From Pseudomonas trivialis (GTDB taxonomy: Bacteria; Pseudomonadota; Gammaproteobacteria; Pseudomonadales; Pseudomonadaceae), in the NCBI RefSeq assembly GCF_001439805.1, contig NZ_JYLK01000001.1, positions 434,001 through 498,000 on the forward strand: a stretch of 64,000 nucleotides of DNA. The letters are read 5' to 3'. Shown here in pieces: positions 37,199 to 44,756 of the stretch (position 1 is its first letter; each line of letters starts with the position of its first letter). The notes beneath the pieces were generated by a model. It worked only from the letters and a program-made list of their open reading frames with translations. It did no database searches and was not told the DNA's origin. The translations under genes and the position numbers were made by a program.

Positions 37199-38332
37199 AT
37201 GACACAACACAGTGATCTGTTAATCGTCGGCGCCGGCATCCTCGGCCTGTCCCACGCCTACGCCGCCGCCAGGCGCGGCCTCAGGGTCAAGGTGTTCGAG
37301 CGCAGCGCCACGCCGCTGGGCGCCTCGGTGCGCAACTTCGGCCAGGCCCTGGTCACCGGCCAGCCGCCAGGCACGATGCTTGACCTGGCGCGGGAGAGCC
37401 GCGCCATCTGGGGGCACTGGGCCGAGGTCGCCGGGCTGCAACTCAAGCGCAATGGCGCGTACCTGTTCGCCCGCACCGAAGCCGAAGAGCACCTGCTCGA
37501 AGCCTTCTGCGCCGGGCGTGCCCGTGAGCACGGCTACAACGTCGAGCTGCTGCAGGGCACCGCGATGCGGAGCCTGTACGGCGGCCAGTTCCGTCATCAC
37601 CGCGCCGCGCTGCATGGCAAGGACGATCAGCAACTGTACTCGCGCGAAGCGATCCCCGCGCTGATCCACTACCTCAGCCAGGCGCTGAACGTGGCGTTCT
37701 ATTTTTCCACGCTGGTGCGCGACGTCGAACCTGGCCAGTTGCACAGCACGGCGGGGAGTTTTCGCGGTGAGCAGATCATTGTCTGCTCCGGCCACGACTA
37801 CCAGACCCTGCTGGCCGAACCGATTGCCCAGCTCAACCCGCATATCTGCCGCCTGCAAATGCTGCGCGCCCGGCCTGCGCACAACCTGAACCTGCAACAC
37901 GCCTTGCTCACAGGCCTCAGTTGCGTGCACTACGGCGCGTTTGCCGACTTGCCCGAAGCCGCGCCGGTGCAGGCGCAGATCCTGCGTGAGGCGCCGCACT
38001 TGCATGAACACGGCATTCACCTGCTGATCAGCCCCACGCCCCATGGCGAACTGATCATCGGTGATTCCCACGACTACGGCAGCGATGCCTCGCCGTTCAA
38101 TGCCGAGCAGGTCGACGACTGGCTGATCGAACTGGCCGAGCAGACCCTGGGCGGCAAGGTCCAGGTGGTCGAACGTTGGCAGGGCGTGTATGGCTCGCGG
38201 GGGCCGGGGCCGTTTTCATTCCTGCGCGCGGCTCCGGGCGTGAGCGCGGCGTTGATGCACACCGGCGTGGGCATGAGCGTGGGCCCGGCGCTCGGCGAGC
38301 GCAATATCACTACGTTGTGGGGGAAGGCGTGA
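37199..38332 (+). CDS. FAD-dependent oxidoreductase of phosphonate catabolism (DAO family)
   Basis: A 377-aa flavoprotein of the D-amino-acid/glycine-oxidase fold. The dinucleotide fingerprint is DLLIVGAGILGLSHAYAA, followed by RRGLRVKVFER, and the C-terminal GPGPFSFLRAAPGVSAALM, VGMSVGPALGE closes the FAD site. Members of this family found in phosphonate gene clusters oxidise the C-N bond of 2-aminoethylphosphonate or its N-methyl form to phosphonoacetaldehyde (the PbfC/PbfD enzymes). No phnX or phnA-type gene for phosphonoacetaldehyde is in the window. ATG 37199 has CAGGAC upstream; its stop overlaps the next start (TGATG). Confidence 0.82.
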   Translation: MTQHSDLLIVGAGILGLSHAYAAARRGLRVKVFERSATPLGASVRNFGQALVTGQPPGTMLDLARESRAIWGHWAEVAGLQLKRNGAYLFARTEAEEHLLEAFCAGRAREHGYNVELLQGTAMRSLYGGQFRHHRAALHGKDDQQLYSREAIPALIHYLSQALNVAFYFSTLVRDVEPGQLHSTAGSFRGEQIIVCSGHDYQTLLAEPIAQLNPHICRLQMLRARPAHNLNLQHALLTGLSCVHYGAFADLPEAAPVQAQILREAPHLHEHGIHLLISPTPHGELIIGDSHDYGSDASPFNAEQVDDWLIELAEQTLGGKVQVVERWQGVYGSRGPGPFSFLRAAPGVSAALMHTGVGMSVGPALGERNITTLWGKA

Positions 38333-38892
38333 TGGACCGGGAGCAGGCGATAGCCGCGGTATTCGGCTTGTACGAGCAGCACGGCACGGCGGATTACATC
38401 GGCGAGCCGGTGTCGCAGCTCGAGCACATGTCCCAGGCCGCGCAGCAAGCGATGGCCGAGGGCTTTGACGATGAAGTGGTGCTGGCGGCGTTCTTCCACG
38501 ATATCGGCCACTTGTGCGGGCAGGGCGGCGAGAACATGGGCGGTTATGGCGTGGTCAGCCATGAGCGGCTGGGCGCGGACTACCTGCGCCGTGCCGGTTT
38601 CAGCGAACGCCTGGCCAAGCTGGTGGAGTATCACGTGCAGGCCAAGCGCTACCTGACCTTCACTCAGCCGCACTACTACGCGCGCCTGAGCGAAGCCAGC
38701 CTGCGCACGCTGGGTTACCAGGGCGGCGTGATGACGGCCGAAGAGGCCCAGACTTTCGAGCAGGATCCGCTCTGCGAGGTCAGCCTGCGCATGCGCCATT
38801 GGGACGAGCAGGCCAAGGCAATGCACGTGCCGGTCGTGGACCTGGAGTTATTGAAGTGCAAGGCCCGAAGGCTGCTGGGGTTGCCTGCATAA
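38332..38892 (+). CDS. HD-domain mixed-valent diiron oxygenase, PhnZ-like
   Basis: A 186-aa HD-domain protein. Residues line up with those reported for PhnZ: Tyr22 and Glu25 (PhnZ Tyr24, Glu27), His32 (34), His56-Asp57 (58-59), His77 (80), His101 (104) and Asp158 (161). All iron ligands and the Tyr/Glu lid pair are therefore present, which argues for an oxygenase and not a phosphodiesterase. PhnZ cleaves (R)-1-hydroxy-2-aminoethylphosphonate to glycine and phosphate. Translation is coupled to the FAD oxidoreductase (TGATG). No PhnY hydroxylase, which would make this substrate, is seen nearby. Confidence 0.85.
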   Translation: MDREQAIAAVFGLYEQHGTADYIGEPVSQLEHMSQAAQQAMAEGFDDEVVLAAFFHDIGHLCGQGGENMGGYGVVSHERLGADYLRRAGFSERLAKLVEYHVQAKRYLTFTQPHYYARLSEASLRTLGYQGGVMTAEEAQTFEQDPLCEVSLRMRHWDEQAKAMHVPVVDLELLKCKARRLLGLPA

Positions 38893-38989
38893 GATCGGCG
38901 CGATTCTCACGCAATACACAGCACAGGCGTCTGGAGTCAACCTTTCAGGGCTGAGTAAGGTGCTCCCTTTGAACAAGGGAGCCGTACTG

Positions 38990-39520
38990 ATGCGTTATTT
39001 GAAAGTTTTCGTGAAGGACCAGAGTGCCAATGCTCAGGCCGACACCGTCACGTTGCTGTTTTTTCAACGAAGCCCACAGTTGCCGGACGAACTGGTGCGC
39101 AAGGCGACAGCCGTGGATATCTCGGCCGATGGCCTGGTCGATTATCAGATCACGGGAGACATCGATGGCAATGGTGTGTCCGACATGCAAGACCGCGCGC
39201 TGCTGAAGCACTTCGCCAACAGTGCATTGAAATTGGGCTGGCTCAGCCGACCCTCGATGCCGAATCGCTCGATAAACTTTTATGTGAGCCGCTTTGACAC
39301 CGCCCACCACCCGGTGGATATCCGCCTGGATTTCTATCAGAACGAAAAGCCAGGGCTCGATAGGGAACGGCTCAATCTTAGCCTGACCGTCAGCGACCCT
39401 GACGGGAAGGGTGTTATGCAATTGGACGACGACACACTGCCCCATGACCAGTTCGACACGGTTGATCGGCAAGCCCTGCAACGCATGATCAACGGTTATC
39501 TGAAGCTGGGATGGCAGTAG
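38990..39520 (+). CDS. hypothetical protein with dockerin/EF-hand-like calcium repeats
   Basis: A 176-aa protein of unknown family. Two related units can be read: GDIDGNGVSDMQDRALLKHF ending LKLGW, and SDPDGKGVMQLDDDTL followed by DTVDRQALQRMINGYLKLGW. Each has a DxDGxG loop and then a D-x(2-3)-L helix like type I dockerin or EF-hand calcium sites. There is no signal peptide or membrane segment. AAGGGAG lies upstream of ATG 38990 (MRYLKVFVKD); an upstream GTG at 38960 would add ten residues. It stands alone between the phosphonate genes and the convergent GTPase gene (9-bp gap), and its codon use looks less GC-biased than that of its neighbours. Role unknown. Confidence 0.7.
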   Translation: MRYLKVFVKDQSANAQADTVTLLFFQRSPQLPDELVRKATAVDISADGLVDYQITGDIDGNGVSDMQDRALLKHFANSALKLGWLSRPSMPNRSINFYVSRFDTAHHPVDIRLDFYQNEKPGLDRERLNLSLTVSDPDGKGVMQLDDDTLPHDQFDTVDRQALQRMINGYLKLGWQ

Positions 39521-39529
39521 TGGGCCGTT

Positions 39530-40888
39530 TCAGAGTGTGTGGGCCAGTGCTTCGACCTGTTCCTGGCGCTCGGCCTGGCTGAGCTTGGCGTAGGGGTTGA
39601 GGGACGACCACTGCGGATGGGCACGGGCCTTGTGCAGCGCGTCCGGCAGCTTGCCTTCGCGCCAGGTTTTGTCCTGGGGCGTGTCCACCTTGATGCTGTG
39701 CATCGCCGCATGGCCGCGCAGGTTCAGGGCCTTGAGCAACTGACGCTGGCGCAGGGCGAGCAGGCGCAACACGCTGTCGTCGACGGTCAGCTCGCGCTGG
39801 CCCTTGATCTTGCCCAGCAGGCGGCTGCCGTAGCTGCGCGCGGTTTGCAGCGCGCCACCGGCAATGGCGCCGGCAAGCGCGGCGGCGCCGAGGGTCAGGC
39901 CGCCGACCAGTAAATCCACGCCGGCACCCGCTGCTGCGCCGGCGGCGATCCCGCTGCCGACGCGCACGCCCAATTGCTTGAGGGTTTCCGGGTTGAACAG
40001 GTCATCGCCCCAGCGCCCGTCCAGCAGTGGCAGGTCGCTGGCGGCGGCGTCCTGGGGGCGGAAGCCGAACAGCTTGAGCAACGCCTCCACGCATTTTTGT
40101 TCGCGCTGGCGCACGGCCTTGCGCAGATCGCCGACGGCTTGCTGCTCATCTTCGGTAACCACGCTGCGTCGGCATGCGGCGCAATCAATCAACAGCTCGG
40201 CGATCAAGCGGGCGGCGCTTTGCTGGCGGGCCTGGCGTTGGGCGTCCTGGTCGAGAATCAAGCGTTCCAGTTGTGGTCGAGCGTTTTCCAGCAGCAGGGC
40301 CAGGCTTTCGTACAGGCGGCGTTCACCGTCTTCGGGCGGCGCCACGCTGTCGAAACGCACCAGCGCATGCAGGCCCAGGCGCGCCAGGGCCTCGCGCCAG
40401 TCCGGCTCGCGGTGCTCGCTGCTGCTGACAAAATTGAGCACCGGCAGCAACGGTTTGCCGCAACTGGCCAGTACCTGCAGCTCGTCGCGGTACTTGGCCA
40501 GCACCGGCTCGCGGGCGTCGATCACATACAGGCCGGCGTCCGAGGCCAGCAGTTGGCGCAGCACCTTGGCCTCCTGTTCGAAACGCTGGCGCGCTTCGCT
40601 GCCGTCGAGGAAGCGGGCCAGACGCGCCGGCCCATCAAGGCGTTCGCCGGGGCGGTCGAGGCGTTCCAGGTAGTCGAGCAGGGCGATGGCATCTTCCAGA
40701 CCGGGCGTGTCGTACAGTTCCAGCAAGGCTTCGCCGTCCACCGACAGGCGCGCGCCTTCCACATGCCGCGTGGTACTGGGGCGATGGGAGACCTCGCCGA
40801 ACCCCACGTCACGGGTGAGGGTGCGCAGCAGTGAGGTCTTGCCCACGTTGGTGTGGCCGACCACGGCAAGTGTCAGCGGTTTAGTCAT
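39530..40888 (-). CDS. GTPase with DUF3482 domain
   Basis: A 452-aa protein with an N-terminal Era/TrmE-like GTPase domain: P-loop GHTNVGKTSL (residues 11-20), switch I Thr in RPSTTRHV, and DTPG (about 60-63). The C-terminal DUF3482 part includes a Gly/Ala-rich hydrophobic stretch (IAAGAAAGAGVDLLVGGLTL near 315) that could insert in or contact the membrane. The gene overlaps the upstream DUF2868 gene by 8 bp. DUF2868 and DUF3482 genes occur as a pair across pseudomonads; their function is unknown. A dynamin- or septin-like membrane GTPase is one possibility, by analogy only. Confidence 0.85.
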   Translation of the reverse strand: MTKPLTLAVVGHTNVGKTSLLRTLTRDVGFGEVSHRPSTTRHVEGARLSVDGEALLELYDTPGLEDAIALLDYLERLDRPGERLDGPARLARFLDGSEARQRFEQEAKVLRQLLASDAGLYVIDAREPVLAKYRDELQVLASCGKPLLPVLNFVSSSEHREPDWREALARLGLHALVRFDSVAPPEDGERRLYESLALLLENARPQLERLILDQDAQRQARQQSAARLIAELLIDCAACRRSVVTEDEQQAVGDLRKAVRQREQKCVEALLKLFGFRPQDAAASDLPLLDGRWGDDLFNPETLKQLGVRVGSGIAAGAAAGAGVDLLVGGLTLGAAALAGAIAGGALQTARSYGSRLLGKIKGQRELTVDDSVLRLLALRQRQLLKALNLRGHAAMHSIKVDTPQDKTWREGKLPDALHKARAHPQWSSLNPYAKLSQAERQEQVEALAHTL

Positions 40889-42260
40889 GACCGGTCTCCA
40901 GCCAGTTCAGTGGCGCGCTGTCGGCGAAGGGCAGCTCCAACTGTTGCAGCGCGCTGTGCCAATCGCCCAGGCGCTCGGCGTCCAGCGCCTGGCCGGGCGG
41001 CGCTTGCAGCAGCCACACGCGGGTGGCGGTGGCACTGCGCGCCAGTTCGGCGATCAGCGCCAGACTGCCGCGATCCGGCGAGCGGCGCGGGTCGCAGGCG
41101 ATGGCCAGGCGCGCGGGCGGGAAGCGCGAGAGTTGTTCCAGCAGCGTGTTGCGTGATTCGCGGCTGTCGAGGATGCCGGCGTGCTTAACGTTGGCGGGCA
41201 GTTTCGGCGGCCAGCTGCGCTGATCGTCCAGTTCGATGGCCACCAGCAGGGCGCCGTCGCTCGCCAGGTCGCTGATGCCGCCGGTGACGTGATGCAGCTG
41301 TTGTGGCGCGGCATCGTTGACCCCAAGGCGCTCGCTGCTCGGCATCAGCCGCTCGCGCAGTTGACTGTAGCCGGGCAGGTTGAGGTCCAGGCTCAGGGCG
41401 GCGCGCCCGTGTTTCCAGCGCCACAGGCACAGCAGGGCGAGGACCAGTCTAGGCAGCACGCCGTACACCAGCGATACACCGACCAGCCAGGCCGCCCAAG
41501 CCTGGCGGGCGCTTTCGACAGTCAGCGCGGCGTCGCCGCTGGCACGGATCATCTCGACGTTGGGCACGTTGAAACCGAGCGCGGCGGGCACGGCGCCGAG
41601 GGCCTGGGTCACGGCGACAAAGCTGTCGGCACCGAGGAGGGTGGTTTCCCACACGAAGCCGTAGCGGCGGGTGGCGAGCAGTGTCAACACAATCACCAGG
41701 GCGCTGAGCAGGGCCAGCAGCCACAGGCTGTTGACCAGCACGCCGACCGCCCAGCGATTGAGTTTGCGGCGCTGCAACAGCAGCAACAGGGCGGGCGCCA
41801 GCTGCGCGGCCTTGGCGTCGCGGGCAAGTTTTTCGCTGAGCCACAGCCACAGGCGCCCGAGGCTGGCGCTGTGTTCGCCGGCAAACAGCAGGCCCAGTGC
41901 CCAGCTCATCAACAGGATCAGGTTCAAACCAAGCAGGCTGCCCAGGGCCCAGAACACATTCACGGGCACAAGGCCGTTACCCAGCGCGGCAAACCCCAGG
42001 CCGGCGCCGCTGATCACGGCGACGATGGCCAGCAACACCAGCGCCAGACGCGCACCTTGCAGCCAGCGGGTGAGGGCGGCGCTCAGCCCGTCGCGCTCGG
42101 CCAGGTGCAGGGCGCGGTGCACAATGCGCGTCGGCAGGTCGCCACCGGCCGTGCGGGCCAGGCGGTTGGCTTCAAGGTCTTCCAGCGGGCCGGCGTGTTC
42201 TTCGCGCAGGCGCACGGTTTCCGTCAGCCAGAGTTTTTGCAGGGGGGTCAGTGCAGTCAC
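40881..42260 (-). CDS. DUF2868 family inner-membrane protein
   Basis: A 459-aa protein with several membrane helices: LALVLLAIVAVISGAGLGFA, VFWALGSLLGLNLILLMSWA, GVLVNSLWLLALLSALVIVL and WLVGVSLVYGVLPRLVLALL. The last 180 residues form a soluble domain. It begins at GTG 42260 with AGGAC upstream. The 8-bp overlap with the GTPase gene and the conserved pairing imply that this is the membrane partner of that GTPase. Function unknown. Confidence 0.82.
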   Translation of the reverse strand: MTALTPLQKLWLTETVRLREEHAGPLEDLEANRLARTAGGDLPTRIVHRALHLAERDGLSAALTRWLQGARLALVLLAIVAVISGAGLGFAALGNGLVPVNVFWALGSLLGLNLILLMSWALGLLFAGEHSASLGRLWLWLSEKLARDAKAAQLAPALLLLLQRRKLNRWAVGVLVNSLWLLALLSALVIVLTLLATRRYGFVWETTLLGADSFVAVTQALGAVPAALGFNVPNVEMIRASGDAALTVESARQAWAAWLVGVSLVYGVLPRLVLALLCLWRWKHGRAALSLDLNLPGYSQLRERLMPSSERLGVNDAAPQQLHHVTGGISDLASDGALLVAIELDDQRSWPPKLPANVKHAGILDSRESRNTLLEQLSRFPPARLAIACDPRRSPDRGSLALIAELARSATATRVWLLQAPPGQALDAERLGDWHSALQQLELPFADSAPLNWLETGHD

Positions 42261-42329
42261 GCGCGGTCCTGGTGTGTTCGTGAGCCTGGAGCATAACCGC
42301 TGGCTCGCACCTCTGGTATTCTCGTCGCC

Positions 42330-42842
42330 ATGAAAAAAACTCTCCCTTTAAGCCTGATCGCAGCCCTCGGTGAAAACCGCGTGATCGGCGTCGACAACAG
42401 CATGCCCTGGCACTTGCCGGGGGATTTCAAATATTTCAAGGCCACCACCCTCGGCAAGCCGATCATCATGGGGCGCAAGACCTGGGATTCCCTCGGCCGA
42501 CCGTTGCCGGGGCGCTTGAACCTGGTGGTCAGCCGTCAGACCGATCTGGCGCTTGAAGGTGCGCAAGTTTTTCCGTCACTGGAGGCGGCGTTGCAACGCG
42601 CTGAACAATGGGCGCTGGCGCAAGGTGTGGACGAGCTGATGCTGATCGGCGGCGCGCAATTGTATGCGCAGGCGCTGGAACAGGCGGATCGGCTTTATCT
42701 GACGCGAGTGGCGCTGAGCCCGGAGGGGGATGCGTGGTTTCCCGAGTTTGATCGCAGCCAGTGGAGGCTGGTGTCGACGGTTGAGAATGCGGCCGAGGGG
42801 GATAAGCCGGCGTACAACTTCGAAGTGTGGGAAAAAGCCTGA
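42330..42842 (+). CDS. folA: dihydrofolate reductase
   Basis: A 170-aa cytoplasmic enzyme that reduces dihydrofolate with NADPH. SLIAALGENRVIGVDNSMPW, LPGDFKYFKATTLGKPIIMG and RKTWDSLGRPLPGR hold the substrate Asp (GDF), the Met20-like loop and the NADPH site; LMLIGGAQLYAQAL is the second cofactor loop. Full length. No clear Shine-Dalgarno is seen before ATG 42330, while a -10-like TATTCT lies about 13 nt upstream, so a leaderless or near-leaderless message is possible. Its stop is 7 nt before the toxin-antitoxin remnant. Confidence 0.96.
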   Translation: MKKTLPLSLIAALGENRVIGVDNSMPWHLPGDFKYFKATTLGKPIIMGRKTWDSLGRPLPGRLNLVVSRQTDLALEGAQVFPSLEAALQRAEQWALAQGVDELMLIGGAQLYAQALEQADRLYLTRVALSPEGDAWFPEFDRSQWRLVSTVENAAEGDKPAYNFEVWEKA

Positions 42843-42849
42843 CCTGGGG

Positions 42850-42900
42850 GAGCGGCTGGCAGTACCGCAGCGAGTAAAGGTTTCGTTGGATGACCTATGA
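42850..42900 (+). pseudogene. RelB/Phd-type antitoxin, last 16 codons only
   Basis: Directly after folA, an open frame reads ERLAVPQRVKVSLDDL and stops at TGA 42898-42900, overlapping the toxin start by 11 bases. This is the expected C-terminal tail and overlap of an antitoxin that precedes a RelE toxin. No start codon or DNA-binding part remains; everything 5' was lost up to the folA stop. Confidence 0.65.
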
Positions 42901-43186
42901 ACTCGAGTTTGATGCACGCGCTTTGAAGGAGTGGCACGAACTGGGCGATACCGTTCGTCAGCAGTTTAAAAAGAAGTTGGTTGAAATATTGATCAATCCA
43001 CGCATTGAGGCCAGCCGTCTGCATGGTTTGCCCGTAGATAGGCGTGAGCGTGATGAGGTTTACCGAAAAGCGGATGATCGTTTGAGCTTGCAGGGAGTGA
43101 ACTCCCTGCCCGCTTATTTCGTCAGGCCTGCGCTAACTCGGCATGCTCATCGGCCTCCAGCAAGGCCTTATCCGTCTGCCCCATGA
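42890..43186 (+). pseudogene. RelE/ParE-type toxin with internal in-frame deletion
   Basis: The start MTYELEFDARALKEWHELGD and TVRQQFKKKLVEILINPRIE is a typical RelE N-terminus. It runs to SRLHGLP and then directly to VDRRERDEVYRKADDRLS, which is the normal C-terminus. About 30-35 residues between (the central strands around the usual CYKIKLR...YRLVYQV region, with catalytic Arg/Lys) are missing without loss of frame. Homology ends near 43086 and the frame drifts on into the 3' end of the convergent tcyP gene. The toxin should be inactive, and its antitoxin is reduced to a tail. It is a fossil toxin-antitoxin locus. Confidence 0.75.
43090..43109. terminator. hairpin between the toxin remnant and tcyP
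   Basis: GCAGGGAGT and ACTCCCTGC form a perfect 9-bp stem around GA, just past the tcyP stop. No T-run is visible on either strand, so the efficiency as terminator is doubtful. Confidence 0.4.
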
Positions 43187-44513
43187 CCTGGCTGGTAATC
43201 GCACCCGCCGTCATCGAGCCGTTCACGTTCAGCGCCGTGCGGCCCATGTCGATCAGCGGTTCCACTGAAATCAGCAGCGCCACCAGTGACACCGGCAAGC
43301 CCATCGCCGGCAGTACGATCAACGCGGCAAAGGTCGCGCCGCCGCCCACGCCGGCCACACCGGCCGAACTCAAGGTCACAATCGCCACCAGGGTCGCGAT
43401 CCACAGCGGGTCCAGCGGGTTGATGCCCACGGTCGGCGCCACCATCACCGCCAGCATCGCCGGGTAGAGACCGGCGCAGCCGTTCTGGCCGATGGTCGCG
43501 CCGAACGAGGCGGCAAAGCCGGCGATGGATTGCGGGATGCCCAGGCGACGGGTCTGCGCCTCAATGCTCAACGGAATCGTCGCCGCGCTGGAGCGGCTGG
43601 TGAAGGCAAAGGTCAGCACCGGCCACACCTTGCGGAAAAAACGCAGCGGGTTGACCCCGGCCAGCGACAGCAGCAGGCCGTGCACCACAAACATCAGGCC
43701 CAGCGCCAGGTACGACACCAGCACGAAACTGCCGAGCTTGATGATGTCCTGCAGGTTGGAGCCGGCGACCACCTTGGTCATCAGCGCCAATACACCATAC
43801 GGCGTCAGTTTCATCACCAGGCGCACCAGGCGCATCACCCAGGCTTGCAGGGTGTCGATGGCGTTGACGACCTTGCGGCCTTTTTCCACGTCGTCCTTGA
43901 GCAGTTGCAGTGCGGCAACCCCGAGGAACGCGGCGAAGATCACCACGCTGATGATCGACGTCGGCTTGGCCCGGGCCAGGTCGGCGAACGGGTTGGCCGG
44001 CACGAACGACAGCAGCAATTGCGGGACATTCAGGTCGGCGACCTTGCCCGCGTAGTCGCTTTGGATCACTTGCAGACGCGCCATTTCCTGGGTGCCGGCC
44101 ACCAGCCCTTCGGCGGTGAGGCCGAACAGGTTGGTCAGGCCGATGCCGATCAATGCCGCAATCGCCGTGGTGAACAGCAGCGTGCCGATGGTCAGGAAGC
44201 TGATCTTGCCCAGGGACGAGGCGTTATGCAGGCGCGCCACGGCACTGAGGATCGAGGCGAACACCAGCGGGATCACGATCATTTGCAGCAGTTGCACGTA
44301 GCCGTTGCCGACCAGGTCGAACCAGCCGATCGAGGCCTTGAGCACCGGGTGCCCGGCGCCGTAGATGGCGTGCAATACCACACCGAACGCAACGCCAAGC
44401 GCCAAGGCAAGCAGCACCTTTTTCGCCAGGCTCCAGTTCGTGCGACGGGTTTGTGCCAGGCCTAGCAGCAGGGCCACGAACACCAGCAAGTTGAGGATCA
44501 GGGGCAGATTCAT
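43122..44513 (-). CDS. tcyP: L-cystine:cation symporter (TcyP/YdjN family)
   Basis: A 463-aa inner-membrane symporter of the dicarboxylate/amino-acid:cation (DAACS) family with eight helices and two re-entrant loops. [15 protein letters not shown] is the Ser-rich loop and [19 protein letters not shown] the substrate-binding region. [10 protein letters not shown] and NGCAG, with the length of exactly 463 aa, match E. coli YdjN/TcyP, which imports cystine, more than GltP or DctA. Expected control by CysB is not visible in the sequence. Convergent with the toxin fossil, divergent from the phosphatase gene. Confidence 0.88.
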   Translation of the reverse strand: MNLPLILNLLVFVALLLGLAQTRRTNWSLAKKVLLALALGVAFGVVLHAIYGAGHPVLKASIGWFDLVGNGYVQLLQMIVIPLVFASILSAVARLHNASSLGKISFLTIGTLLFTTAIAALIGIGLTNLFGLTAEGLVAGTQEMARLQVIQSDYAGKVADLNVPQLLLSFVPANPFADLARAKPTSIISVVIFAAFLGVAALQLLKDDVEKGRKVVNAIDTLQAWVMRLVRLVMKLTPYGVLALMTKVVAGSNLQDIIKLGSFVLVSYLALGLMFVVHGLLLSLAGVNPLRFFRKVWPVLTFAFTSRSSAATIPLSIEAQTRRLGIPQSIAGFAASFGATIGQNGCAGLYPAMLAVMVAPTVGINPLDPLWIATLVAIVTLSSAGVAGVGGGATFAALIVLPAMGLPVSLVALLISVEPLIDMGRTALNVNGSMTAGAITSQVMGQTDKALLEADEHAELAQA

Positions 44514-44756
44514 TGAAGCTCCAATGAGAAGGCAGCCAATCGCGAGAGCCTGCGATTGCGAACCGGGGAGGCTAACACCTTGAAATATATTGATTTAATA
44601 CCGATATGGAATGGTGACTGTCGTTTTTGGAATAAGCGAGTGACGTTCAAGCGTATGCGCCTGCCGCAATCACGAAGCGCGCGGTCGTGCACGACATGGG
44701 AACTGTCACAGGGATTTGTTAGGGTCGGTGTCTTTCAACTCAGGGAATCAACGCCT

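Noticed and set aside
38332..38892. HD protein as a cyclic-nucleotide or (p)ppGpp phosphodiesterase
   Set aside because: The extra His set plus the Tyr/Glu lid with PhnZ spacing and the phosphonate context favour a diiron oxygenase.
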